Assembly: GCA_951813525.2 (NCBI GenBank) | Contig: CATOTJ020000002.1 | Span: 1,116,001 to 1,180,000 of the forward strand | DNA length: 64,000 nucleotides | Direction: 5' to 3' | Source of the DNA: Thermohalobaculum sp951813525 | GTDB lineage: Bacteria; Pseudomonadota; Alphaproteobacteria; Rhodobacterales; Rhodobacteraceae | In this document: one piece after another, positions 46,510 through 55,240 of the stretch | How the letters are laid out: the number at the start of each line of letters is the position of its first letter | How positions within the stretch are numbered: the first letter of the stretch is position 1 | The notes under the pieces: generated by a model | Told to the model about the DNA's origin: nothing | Databases searched by the model: none | The model's input: the letters and a program-made list of their open reading frames with translations, nothing else | Position numbers and translations under genes: made by a program

Positions 46510-47123
46510 TTGGCCTAGCTCCTTCGTAGGAAGCACTCTTTCGTCGTGCTGGCTGCCATTATCATCCGACTTGCAATGTTGTTATCGAGCTGCACCGCTT
46601 GAATTGTCTGGCCGGATTTCCAACTTGGTGTTCCTTGTATCGACAATGCGGCGTGCCTACGCGCGGATCAAGCGCTACGAGATGCCCATTGCCGTGCCGC
46701 CAGGTGGGAAGGGATCGATGATTAGTTCGATGTGATCGGGTCAATCATTCGAATCTAGCATGGTCGGTATCGTCAATGTCGACCCACATCTTCCACGGAC
46801 TTTGATCTTCGATAGCAAAAGACGAATTGCGGTTTAGCACCTGAAATTTGAACTAACCGAAACGGTACGCACACGCTTCCATCACCGTTTCGAGCTGCCA
46901 ACCAGCTTGAACGATACCCAAATATCGTTCCGGTTCACACGGCAACGCTGTGGGCTGAACAAACGGCAACATGATTAAAACTCAAGACCCAGGCCACTGG
47001 CAGCATTGGGCCTTCGACCCTCGGCAGACACCATTGAACAAGACCGATACGTGCTCCCCGGGAAGCGTGCACATCGGGGCGGCCGCCAGTTCTCGGGCTC
47101 CGCTCCGGGCCCAGATTCCCGCC
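46510..47123. other. Intergenic stretch upstream of hyuA
   Basis: About 610 bases with no supported gene; open frames on either strand show no domain. It must hold the hyuA promoter. An inverted repeat is present at 46,858-46,892. A short protein-like frame ends near 46,735 (AYARIKRYEMPIAVPPGGKG) and may be a gene remnant. Confidence 0.4.
46858..46892. promoter_or_regulatory. Nine-base inverted repeat CGAAACGGT-N17-ACCGTTTCG
   Basis: Perfect arms at 46,858-46,866 and 46,884-46,892. Positioned about 350 bases upstream of the HyuA start, it may be an operator for a regulator not in the window, or a hairpin after the GMC-unit transcript. Confidence 0.4.
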
Positions 47124-47561
47124 CTATCTGGGCGTCGGACGGTAGACGGGTCCGCGCGCCAAGACCTCGTCGAGCGCACCGTTTTTGACATAAGGTGGCG
47201 ACGCGTCTGCGTCGTATGTCAGAGATTCCTGGCCCGGATAGCCGATCAGCCGGCGCACTTCAGGGTCCATGTAGTAAGCCCCGGATGCGATAAGGCCCAG
47301 AGATTGAAAAAGCTCTGGGTGCTCGGCGAAGAGCAGGTCGGCGGCAACATTGGCCGGTTGCCCGGAGACCACTTTCATAGCCTCACGAAAAGCCTCGAGG
47401 AGATCGGAGCGGAATCTGATGACCTTGTCGAGGCCGTCCAAGTGGACCCCCACGTCGCGCGCCGCCGGCATCGTCCCATGGGCGGGGATGAGAATGTCGG
47501 CGATGGCAGCGAAGGCTTCGCGGTCGGTCATCGACATGCGGGCATCAAGGGATTTGCTCAT
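47124..47561 (-). CDS. Gluconate 2-dehydrogenase subunit 3-like protein
   Basis: A 145-residue soluble protein with REAFAAIADILIPAHGTMPAA at about 14-34, a stretch common to the small subunits that accompany membrane-bound GMC sugar and alcohol dehydrogenases. No Tat signal is visible, unlike classical periplasmic subunit 3. Its ATG overlaps the stop of the GMC gene by four bases, so the two are probably made as partners. Confidence 0.7.
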   Translation of the reverse strand: MSKSLDARMSMTDREAFAAIADILIPAHGTMPAARDVGVHLDGLDKVIRFRSDLLEAFREAMKVVSGQPANVAADLLFAEHPELFQSLGLIASGAYYMDPEVRRLIGYPGQESLTYDADASPPYVKNGALDEVLARGPVYRPTPR

Positions 47562-49195
47562 GCCGGGCTCCCCAGATCGCGGCGCCTCGCCAGCAGGCGC
47601 TTGGACTGGCGCAGAGCGACGGCCATGATCGTTGCAGTCGGGTTGACCGCGGCAGAGGTCGGGAAACTGCTGGCATCCATGATGTATAGGTTGGGCACGT
47701 CATGTGTTGCACCGTCGGCATTGCAGACCGAGGTCTCGGGTGAGGCGCCCATTCTGGCCGTGCCCAGGATATGCCAGCCAGTATCACGCATTTGCGGCAC
47801 AGCGTTGATCTCGACAGCACCGCAGGCCTCTGCCAGCTCGACCGCCCGGGCCGTATTGAACTCCAGCAGGCGGCGGGAGTTCTCCGAGACCCGGTAGTTG
47901 ATCTTTGGCGCCGGGATTTCGTCGCTGTCGGTCAGGTCCTCGGCGAGCGTGACCCGGTTGCTCTCCTCCGGCAGATCCTCGCCCTGGATGCCGATAATCA
48001 TGGTGTGCCCAAAGCGCCGGGCCACCGTTTCGTGGTGCGCCGCACCCCAGGTGTCGTCCAGGCGCGCCTCTTCTCCGTCGAATGCCTTCGAACCGACAAA
48101 TCCGCCGATGCTCAACGGCCCGCCTGAGGGCATGATGTTCCACTTGGCGCCCCGCAAGAAACCCCGGGAGCGGTCGGTTTCGTAGAACTGATAGGATTCG
48201 ATCGAGAGACCAAAGGGGCCGCGCCAGGATTCGATGTTCTCGTCGAAGACCGCCTGAACGCCGGCATAGGGGTGCATCATCAGGTTCCGGCCGACCTGGT
48301 CCGAGCAGTTGGCCAGCCCGTTGGGAAACCGGCCGGATTGGGACAACAAAAGCAGCCGTGCCGTGCCGATGCCGTTGCCGCAGAGCACCACGACCGCAGC
48401 CCGTTGGCGCTGTCGCTGGCCGGCCCGGTCCACGTAGACAACCGCCTCGGCATGGCCGTTTGCGTCCACCTCGATCTCGGCAGCCCGGGCGCCGGTAACA
48501 AGCCGGGCGCCATGGCGGATAGCATCCGGCCAGTGGGTCAGGTTGGTGGTCGACTTCGCCCCTTCCGGGCAGCCGGTCATACAGGTCCCGCGGCGCACGC
48601 ACGGATTGAGGCCGCCATAGGCCTTCGAGGCGATCGCCATGGTCCCCGGCCACCAGTGCCAGCCAAGCGTGTTGAGCCCCTCGATTGCCTTCATGCCGAC
48701 CTTTCCGATCGGCAATTGCGGCATCGGGAAGTCTTCCTGGCGCAATGGATAGGCCGGATTGCCCCGGGTTCCGGAGACGCCGACATCCCGCTCGACCTCG
48801 ATCAGGTCGGGCATCAGATCTTCGTATGTGAAGGGCCAGTCTTCTGCGACACCGTCGAGGCTTTTCAGGCGGAAGTCGGACGGCAGGAATGGCGCCCAGT
48901 GACCCGCATACAGCGTCGCACTACCACCGACACCGGCGAACATCAGCGGGTTGATGTCGGACTCACTGGCTTCGATGGGATAGTCAGCTTCGCGCTCGCG
49001 AACGTTGGGGTTGGGATGCCACTGCTTCTGGCTCGCCAGCTCCCACTCCTCCCGCCGCCCCGTATAACGGGCAATATCGGGCATGTCTCCCTGCTCCAGC
49101 GCAACAACGGAGAGGCCGTTCTCGGCCAGATGCTTGGCCACGACCCCGCCGGACGGACCCGCGCCAACGACGACCACATCGACTGCTGCGCTCAT
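47558..49195 (-). CDS. GMC family FAD-dependent oxidoreductase
   Basis: A 545-residue GMC oxidoreductase. FAD-binding VVVVGAGPSGGVVAKHLAENG at the N-terminus, CVRRGTCMTGCPEGAKSTTN at about 200 (Cys-rich, as in gluconate/sorbitol dehydrogenase large subunits), and the C-terminal signature WHILGTARMG with VNPTATIMAVALRQ. Oxidises an alcohol or sugar; substrate unknown. GGAGG precedes the ATG. No cytochrome c subunit follows. Confidence 0.9.
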   Translation of the reverse strand: MSAAVDVVVVGAGPSGGVVAKHLAENGLSVVALEQGDMPDIARYTGRREEWELASQKQWHPNPNVREREADYPIEASESDINPLMFAGVGGSATLYAGHWAPFLPSDFRLKSLDGVAEDWPFTYEDLMPDLIEVERDVGVSGTRGNPAYPLRQEDFPMPQLPIGKVGMKAIEGLNTLGWHWWPGTMAIASKAYGGLNPCVRRGTCMTGCPEGAKSTTNLTHWPDAIRHGARLVTGARAAEIEVDANGHAEAVVYVDRAGQRQRQRAAVVVLCGNGIGTARLLLLSQSGRFPNGLANCSDQVGRNLMMHPYAGVQAVFDENIESWRGPFGLSIESYQFYETDRSRGFLRGAKWNIMPSGGPLSIGGFVGSKAFDGEEARLDDTWGAAHHETVARRFGHTMIIGIQGEDLPEESNRVTLAEDLTDSDEIPAPKINYRVSENSRRLLEFNTARAVELAEACGAVEINAVPQMRDTGWHILGTARMGASPETSVCNADGATHDVPNLYIMDASSFPTSAAVNPTATIMAVALRQSKRLLARRRDLGSPA

Positions 49196-49621
49196 GCTGT
49201 AAGCCTCCTTACCCGGTGTCTCGGCTTTCTCCGAATGACCTCCGGACCCGCCGCCATGTCATCAGTGCAATTCTCAGTCGACGTTCAATCGACCATGCGC
49301 CAGTGTTGAATGAAAGAGCAAATTAGTTCTGTCCGCTCGCGCTTCGGACACTTGTTCTCGCACTCGAAAACCGAAGCCTGCCCAATGAACCAGCGTACCC
49401 TCGACGGCATTTGGCTTGCCAAGATCGAGCGTGAGGCCAGTGTCTTCTTGATTGCGGCGGGCGAGAGCTTGAACGGAGAACAAGAGATGTTTGAGCAGGT
49501 TGGGCAGATGTTTGGGTCGCGGGTGCCGTTTGCGCGGCGCGATCGGCCCGATAGCGGTCAGACTTTCACAGGTATGAACAAGAATGAACCGAACCTGGGT
49601 AAAATTGCGCGCGTAATGTTA
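49196..49621. other. Stretch between the GMC gene and IS5 copy 2
   Basis: About 425 bases. It holds the promoter of the GMC unit on the minus side. A plus-strand frame from 49,310 runs into the IS (..RTLDGIWLAKIEREASVFL); joined across the insertion it would end five codons later, so at most a 109-residue protein of unknown kind was hit. I do not call it as a gene. Confidence 0.3.
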
Positions 49622-50462
49622 GGGTCCGTGGACAATCAGGATTCCCATTTGATCTGATTTCTGATTCAAACTTTCGAAACGGAGGTTTGAATGAACGAGC
49701 AGCGGTTTGTGGTGACAGATGTTTTGTGGCAGCGGCTTGAACCCCACCTTCCAGGCAAAGCCAGCGACAGCGGCGTGACCGCGAAGAATAACCGGCTGTT
49801 TGTGGAGGCTGTGTTCTGGCGTGTGCGCACGGGGTCACCGTGGCGTGACCTGCCGCCCGCTTTTGGAAATTGGAACAGCCAGTTCCGGCGCTTCCGGCGA
49901 TGGGCCAAAGCAGGTGTTTTCGAGAGTCTTTTCAAGGCGGTGAGTGATGACCCCGACCTTGAATATGCGCTTATCGATGGCACCATTGTTCAGGTTCACC
50001 AGAAAGCCACCGGCGCAAAAGGGGGGCTCAGGCTCAGGCCATCGGACGCTCGCGTGGCGGGCTGACGACCAAGATCGTAGCGCTGGTCGATGCGCTTGGG
50101 AACCTGGTGCGGTTCCTGCTTCTGCCGGGACAGGCGCACGATATGAAGGGTGTCGCGCCGCTGATCAAAGATGTTTCGTTCGATGCCCTGCTCGCGGACA
50201 GGGCATTTGACGCGAATTGGCTGCTGAAAGAACTCGATGCGCGCGGCGCAACCGCCGTGATCCCGCCTAAGGGCAATCGAAAGATAAAGCGCGCCTACGA
50301 CATTGAGGTCTACAAATGGCGGCATCTCGTCGAAAACTACTTCGCAAAGATAAAGGAATTCAGAGGCATAGCCACGCGGTACGACAAAACTGATTGCAGC
50401 TACGCCGCCTGCTGGAACCTCGCTGCTGCGCTCATCGCGTCAAGATGAATGTCCACAGACCC
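49622..50462 (+). mobile_element. IS5-family insertion sequence, copy 2 (complete)
   Basis: An 841-base element with inverted repeats GGGTC(C/T)GTGGACA at 49,622-49,634 and 50,450-50,462, flanked by TA on both sides (49,620-49,621 and 50,463-50,464). It has the same organisation as the copy at 19,368 but different ends and sequence, so it is a separate member of the same group. Confidence 0.88.
49691..50448 (+). CDS. IS5-family transposase, expressed by -1 frameshift (copy 2)
   Basis: First frame from ATG 49,691 (behind ACGGAGG): MNEQRFVVTDVLWQRLEPHL and SPWRDLPPAFGNWNSQFRR. The second frame, in -1, reads AIGRSRGGLTTKIVALVDALG, LADRAFDANWLL and KWRHLVENYFAKIKEFRGIA. They join at AAAAGGGGGG near 50,019, the same run as in copy 1. 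Both halves look intact, predicting a protein of about 252 residues. Confidence 0.85.
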
Positions 50463-50820
50463 TAGAAAAGTTTCGGTGAAAATGGGAGTCGTAGCGAATT
50501 CTGATCACTCGCTGCAGGCGCGGACATTTACCTTTGAACCAAGCTCTCGCAGACATTCGCGACGCGGTTCGACTTTCGATCGGTTCTTGGACGATGCCGG
50601 TGTGAACTTTTTTTTGCCGGCAGGCTGAAAGGTGTGGCAGGCCGAATTCAAGATAGACCTGACTGTCGGTCCTCTGGCGGCCAAAACAACGCCAAAAACC
50701 ATGGAGAGTAAGGTTAGTATCGCGGATACTGGCGCTGCCTTTTGGAATGGCGCATGATGCCGGATTAGGACGTCGAATGTCCTCCGGACCAAAAAAGCGA
50801 ACTGAACTTGGTAAGTGCAA
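50463..50820. other. Intergenic stretch upstream of the class IV aminotransferase
   Basis: About 360 bases with no supported gene; it contains the right target copy of the IS at its left end and should contain the promoter of the aminotransferase gene. A minus-strand frame of about 95 codons (50,505-50,792) shows no family features. Confidence 0.4.
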
Positions 50821-51753
50821 ATGAACGAACAGATTGACCGGGAAACTGCGACGGCTCTCGATTTCTCGAAAGGTGCTGCCTTTAGCGATGGCCGTTATCT
50901 TCCGATCGGCGAGGCGACAATCTCGGTGCTGGACTGGGGGTTCAACAAGTCCGACGTCACCTATGACGTTGTGCATGTTTCCGGTGGCGCGTTCTTCCGA
51001 CTTGACCAGCACCTCGACCGATTCTCGAGGTCGATGGACCGTTTGCGCATGAAAATACCGCACGACCGCGCGGAAATAGCCGAGATCCTTATGAATTGTG
51101 TGCGCCTGACCGGATTGCGCGAGGCCTATGTCGCGATGTTGACCACGCGCGGAGTGCCGCTGCCTGGGCAGCCACGCAAGCCAAGCCTTTTGATCAACCG
51201 GTTCTGTGCCTATGCCATTCCCTGGGTCGATGTCATTCCGCCGGAAGTTCAAGAACGCGGCGCCCACCTGATTATCGCCAAATCCGAGCGGATCCCTCCG
51301 GAAAGTGTCGATCCGACGGTGAAGAATTATCATTGGGGTGACATGATTCAGGCGCTGTTCGAGGCAGAAGATGCTGGCGCCGACAACGCTGTTCTGCTGG
51401 ACCGCGACGGTTTCGTAACCGAGGGGCCGGGCTTCAATGTCTTCATGGTCCAGGACGGCACAGTCGTTTCGCCGGACCGCGGCGCGCTGGAAGGGATCAC
51501 GCGGGGGACTGTCTTCGATCTCTGTAAAGCGATGGGATTGGAGTGGGAAATTCGCCCGATCACCGCCGAGGAACTACGTGGCGCCGACGAGATCTTCACG
51601 ACGACAACCGCGGGCGGAGTAATGCCAGCTGCGCGGATCGATGGCACGATTTTGACGAATGACCGTCCTGGCCCGATATCGACCCGATTGAAAGAAATGT
51701 ACTGGCAATGGCATCACGAGGGTCGCGATGCCACGCCAGTTGATTACGGCTGA
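50821..51753 (+). CDS. Class IV (fold-type IV) PLP aminotransferase
   Basis: A 310-residue protein of the branched-chain/D-amino-acid transaminase and 4-amino-4-deoxychorismate lyase fold. SDVTYDVVHVSGGAFFRLDQHL at about 43-64 and the PLP lysine in DPTVKNYHWGDMIQAL near 166 are clear; GFVTEGPGFNVFMV and GALEGITRGTVFDL bind the cofactor phosphate. The first stretch is also typical of (R)-selective amine transaminases. It converges with the pxpC end of the neighbouring operon, four bases apart. It may process an amino product of that pathway, but this is inference. Confidence 0.88.
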   Translation: MNEQIDRETATALDFSKGAAFSDGRYLPIGEATISVLDWGFNKSDVTYDVVHVSGGAFFRLDQHLDRFSRSMDRLRMKIPHDRAEIAEILMNCVRLTGLREAYVAMLTTRGVPLPGQPRKPSLLINRFCAYAIPWVDVIPPEVQERGAHLIIAKSERIPPESVDPTVKNYHWGDMIQALFEAEDAGADNAVLLDRDGFVTEGPGFNVFMVQDGTVVSPDRGALEGITRGTVFDLCKAMGLEWEIRPITAEELRGADEIFTTTTAGGVMPAARIDGTILTNDRPGPISTRLKEMYWQWHHEGRDATPVDYG

Positions 51754-51757
51754 CCGC

Positions 51758-52729
51758 CTAGGCGACCGCCGCGCGAATTTTGTCCAATACGGTGTTCCGT
51801 TCAGCTCGCGCCGCTAACGCGCCGTCCATATCGACCTGAACAAACTTCGTGTTGATATTGGGCTGCAGCTGCCCGATCAGATCCATGTCAGCCGCAATGA
51901 CCGCCCCGACCATGAAATACCCGCCGCCCGACACCGCATCACGATGCAGGACAATGGGCTCGGTTCCGCCGGGGATCTGGATCGACCCATAAGGATAACA
52001 GGCATCCGTGATGTTCGACGGGTTCGAGCCTGCGCCAAAGGGTTGTTCGCGCTCGACAAATTCCATCGGACGTCCGCCGCGAAAACGATACCCCATCCGG
52101 TCGGCTTCTGGTGCCACCGTCCATGTATCTTCGAAGAAACTTGCCTGAGAAGCCGGTGTTACGCGGTGCCAGTAGAGGCCGGGCAGAACCCGAAGTTCGA
52201 CGTTTGCGCCGGGTCCGCGCCGCAATTCTTCCGGCACGGACTTGCCCGCTTGGGCATTGCCAGACGCATCGACAGGCAAATCATCGCCTGCAGCGATGGC
52301 GCGGCCGTCAACGCCGCCAAGAGCGCCGATCGCATAGGTCGAACGGCTGCCCAGCATGGTTGGTGTAGCGATACCGCCAGCCACCGCGATATAGGCGCGG
52401 GCGCCGGACTTCAGGTAATCGAAGGACAGAACCTGCCCGGCCTTGACTTCGAACGAGGTCCAACCCGGCTGTTCGACACCATCGACCTTGGCCGGCAGAT
52501 CGGCGCCGGTGACTGCAACAACTGCAGAAGCCGTGAACTCTAGTTCCGGCCCCAGGAAGACGGCCTCCAGGCACGCTGCGCCTTCGTCATTTCCAACCAA
52601 CATGTTGGCCGCGCGTAACGCCAGCCGATCCATTGCGCCGCCCATCGGAATGCCCAAGTGGTAATTGCCCGGCCGCCCCAGATCTTGGATCGTGGTCATC
52701 AGGCCAGGGTTGAGAACCTTGATACTCAT
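51758..52729 (-). CDS. pxpC: Biotin-dependent carboxyltransferase/5-oxoprolinase subunit C (AHS2, PxpC-like)
   Basis: A 323-residue AHS2/KipA-type protein: MSIKVLNPGLMTTIQDLGRPG, GIPMGGAMDRLALRAANMLVGN, YIAVAGGIATPTMLGSRSTY, and RMGYRFRGGRP. In urea carboxylase the matching domain is part of the carboxyltransferase; in PxpABC it is part of an ATP-dependent 5-oxoprolinase. Last gene of the minus-strand operon; its ATG overlaps the pxpB stop by four bases. Confidence 0.9.
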   Translation of the reverse strand: MSIKVLNPGLMTTIQDLGRPGNYHLGIPMGGAMDRLALRAANMLVGNDEGAACLEAVFLGPELEFTASAVVAVTGADLPAKVDGVEQPGWTSFEVKAGQVLSFDYLKSGARAYIAVAGGIATPTMLGSRSTYAIGALGGVDGRAIAAGDDLPVDASGNAQAGKSVPEELRRGPGANVELRVLPGLYWHRVTPASQASFFEDTWTVAPEADRMGYRFRGGRPMEFVEREQPFGAGSNPSNITDACYPYGSIQIPGGTEPIVLHRDAVSGGGYFMVGAVIAADMDLIGQLQPNINTKFVQVDMDGALAARAERNTVLDKIRAAVA

Positions 52730-53595
52730 TTCAGGGCCTCCATGATCTTGCGGTTGTATCCGTCGATATCCTTGTTGAATTCTTCCAGATCAAAGGTCAC
52801 GTCGGTCATGCGCGGCGTGAACCGGTTGGCTTCGACATCCGCGACCGCCTGGTCGTATTCTTCGCGCCCGATCGGCTTCCATTTCACGATGTCGCCTGGT
52901 TTGAAGAACACCATGAAGTCGCGCAGATAGTTGATCTGTTGCGTCGGGTCGTAGATCGGCATCGGCGTCACGCCAAACATCTGATATCCGCCGGCTCCGC
53001 GCACCGAGTAGATACAGGAAAAGCAGCCGCCATATCCGACCGTCAGTTTCGGCGTATCTGTGCGCGGGCGCAGGTATTTTGGCACCTCGATCTGCCGGGG
53101 CCGGTCAACCATCTGGTAGAGGAAGGGCAGGCCCGAGACGAAACCCACCATCGACACGAACCAGGGCGCGCCGGAATGTGCTTCGATGAATTTCTCTACG
53201 GTGTCGAACCCATTGATCTCGGCAGCGTATTCGATATCGGTGCCGTCGGGTTTCTGGTGGCGCTCGCGAAAGCGCATCAGGGTCTCGTGCGTCCAGGGGT
53301 CCTGATACAGCACCGGGATCTCGATGATCCGGGTTGATATCTTGGACTCGGCGTTGTCGGCGACCGATTCCAGTGCCTTGATCCGAGCCATGATATCGTC
53401 GGGCTTGATTATGTCCGGGTCGAACTTGATCTGGAAAGAGGCATTGGCCGGGCAGATCTCGGTCACGCCCTTGATGTTGGCGTCGCGCACCGCGTTGGTG
53501 ATCGAGAGGCTCTTGAAGAATGCCTCCAACGACATGGCCTCGTCGACTTCGACAAAGACGTGCTCGTCTCCGCCGAAACTGTATCGCGCCGTCAT
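52726..53595 (-). CDS. pxpB: 5-oxoprolinase/carboxyltransferase subunit B (AHS1, PxpB-like)
   Basis: A 289-residue AHS1/KipI-type protein. GAPWFVSMVGFVSGLPFLYQM is close to the family stretch GFxPGFPYL, followed by PRTDTPKLTVGYGGCFSCIYSVRGAGGYQMFGVTPMP. It is somewhat longer than E. coli-type PxpB, with a roughly 60-residue N-terminal part, nearer to the urea carboxylase version. It lies 18 bases after the biotin carboxylase gene. Confidence 0.88.
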   Translation of the reverse strand: MTARYSFGGDEHVFVEVDEAMSLEAFFKSLSITNAVRDANIKGVTEICPANASFQIKFDPDIIKPDDIMARIKALESVADNAESKISTRIIEIPVLYQDPWTHETLMRFRERHQKPDGTDIEYAAEINGFDTVEKFIEAHSGAPWFVSMVGFVSGLPFLYQMVDRPRQIEVPKYLRPRTDTPKLTVGYGGCFSCIYSVRGAGGYQMFGVTPMPIYDPTQQINYLRDFMVFFKPGDIVKWKPIGREEYDQAVADVEANRFTPRMTDVTFDLEEFNKDIDGYNRKIMEALK

Positions 53596-53613
53596 GGCGA
53601 TCCCTCCCGGTCG

Positions 53614-54975
53614 TTACAGCGATTTTGCATTCGTTTCCAACCAGCCTTCCAGCCAGGCCGTATGGGCTTTGCCGGCGCGCACATCCGCATCGCGGGCCAG
53701 CGCTGAAAAGAGCGGAGCCGTGGTTTTCAGCCCGCCGATCTTGAGTTCTGCCAGTGCGGTTTCCAGGCGGTCGATGGCGTGCGCCCGATCCTCGCCCCAG
53801 ACGATCAGCTTTCCCAGCAGCGAGTCATAGAACGGCGGCACCGAATAGCCGGGGTACAACATTGAATCCCAGCGAACCCCCGGACCGCCGGGGACTTCAA
53901 GTTCCGTGATTTCGCCAGGACCGGGCAGGAAATTGTTGGCCGGGTCTTCGGCGTTCAGACGCACCTCGATCGAATGGCCCCGCAATGGAATATCCGCCTG
54001 CGCGTGGCGCAACGGCTCGCCACCGGCGATGCGCAGCATCTCGCCCACCAGGTCAAGGCCGGTGATGCATTCGGTCACCGGATGCTCAACCTGAATTCGG
54101 GTATTCATCTCGATGAAATAGAAAGCCCCTGACGTTTCGTCATAGAGGTATTCCAGTGTCCCAGCGCCGCGATAGCCGATCTGACGGGTCAGCCGCACTG
54201 CTGATTGGCAAAGCTCCTGGCGCACTTCCGGTGACAAAGCTGCGGACGGTGCCTCCTCCCAAACCTTTTGGCGGCGGCGCTGCAGCGAGCATTCGCGTTC
54301 CCAACAATGGATAGCGTCCGTTCCGTCGCCAAGGACCTGAACTTCCACATGGCGGGCGTTCTGGATCATCTTTTCGATGTAGAGGCCGCCGTTTCCAAAG
54401 GCGGCCTTCGCCTCGGCGCTGCATTGCGGGAAGAGCCGCGCAAAGGTCTCTGCATCCTCGGCGACACGAATGCCCCGTCCGCCGCCGCCTGCAGTGGCCT
54501 TTATGATGACCGGGTAACCGATACTGTCGGCAATTTGTTGGCCCAGTGCCCCATCTTCGACCAGGCCCTCGCTGCCGGGAACGACGGGGACGCCCGCGTT
54601 CTGTGCAGCACTTCGGGCCGAAACTTTGTCTCCCATCGTGCCGATCGTCTCTGCGGTTGGGCCAACAAACGTCAGCCCAGCCGCTTCGACCCGCGCCGCG
54701 AAGTCTGCATTCTCGGCCAGAAAGCCATAGCCGGGGTGGATTGCATCCGCCCCACACCGGGCCGCGCCATCCAGAATCGCATCAATGCTGAGATAGGACT
54801 TTGACGCAGCGGGCGGCCCAATCTCGACCGCCTGATCAGCCAGTCGAACGGCAAGCGAATCCGCATCGGCGGTGCTGTGCGCCTGAATCGTATGGATGCC
54901 CAGTGTCCGTGCCGCGCGGACAATCCGAACGGCAATCTCGCCGCGATTGGCAATCATCAAGCGTTGGATCGGCAT
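53614..54975 (-). CDS. Biotin carboxylase subunit, second copy
   Basis: A 453-residue biotin carboxylase with the usual motifs: RLMIANRGEIAVRIVRAART, KATAGGGGRGIRVAED, FIEMNTRIQVEHPVTE and VRLNAEDP. It is distinct from the housekeeping accC at 7,336 and sits between a small BCCP and pxpB/pxpC, the set from which urea carboxylase is built. It is therefore more likely to serve a urea/lactam-type carboxylation than fatty acid synthesis. Confidence 0.92.
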   Translation of the reverse strand: MPIQRLMIANRGEIAVRIVRAARTLGIHTIQAHSTADADSLAVRLADQAVEIGPPAASKSYLSIDAILDGAARCGADAIHPGYGFLAENADFAARVEAAGLTFVGPTAETIGTMGDKVSARSAAQNAGVPVVPGSEGLVEDGALGQQIADSIGYPVIIKATAGGGGRGIRVAEDAETFARLFPQCSAEAKAAFGNGGLYIEKMIQNARHVEVQVLGDGTDAIHCWERECSLQRRRQKVWEEAPSAALSPEVRQELCQSAVRLTRQIGYRGAGTLEYLYDETSGAFYFIEMNTRIQVEHPVTECITGLDLVGEMLRIAGGEPLRHAQADIPLRGHSIEVRLNAEDPANNFLPGPGEITELEVPGGPGVRWDSMLYPGYSVPPFYDSLLGKLIVWGEDRAHAIDRLETALAELKIGGLKTTAPLFSALARDADVRAGKAHTAWLEGWLETNAKSL

Positions 54976-54982
54976 CAGTCGG

Positions 54983-55222
54983 TCAGTCTGTCAGTTCAGC
55001 GACCGGTTGGCCTGCCGTGACCGGGTCTTCATTGTCGATCAGGAATTTCGCGATCGTGCCAGACTCTTCGGCTTTCAACTCGTGAAACGTCTTCATGACC
55101 TCGATCAGGCCGATGACATCGCCTGGGGCGACCGCGTCGCCATCCGACTTGAAATCCGGTTCATCGGGCGAAGGCTTGCGATAGAAAACGCCTGGCAGGT
55201 GCGAGCGGATTTGCTTGGGCAT
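54983..55222 (-). CDS. Small biotin carboxyl carrier protein
   Basis: A 79-residue biotinyl domain with the acceptor Lys in IEVMKTFHELKA at about 43. It lacks the Ala/Pro linker and N-terminal domain of the housekeeping AccB, so it is the minimal carrier form found with PxpB/PxpC sets. Seven bases before the biotin carboxylase gene. Confidence 0.93.
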   Translation of the reverse strand: MPKQIRSHLPGVFYRKPSPDEPDFKSDGDAVAPGDVIGLIEVMKTFHELKAEESGTIAKFLIDNEDPVTAGQPVAELTD

Positions 55223-55240
55223 GTCTGTCTTCCTGTTTGG

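Noticed and set aside
49310..49657. Open frame running into IS5 copy 2
   Set aside because: No recognisable domain; even after joining across the insertion it would be only about 109 residues.
50440..51333. About 300-codon minus-strand open frame over the class IV aminotransferase
   Set aside because: It starts in the aminotransferase gene and ends in the IS5 repeat; basic, low-quality composition marks it as a shadow of the plus-strand gene.
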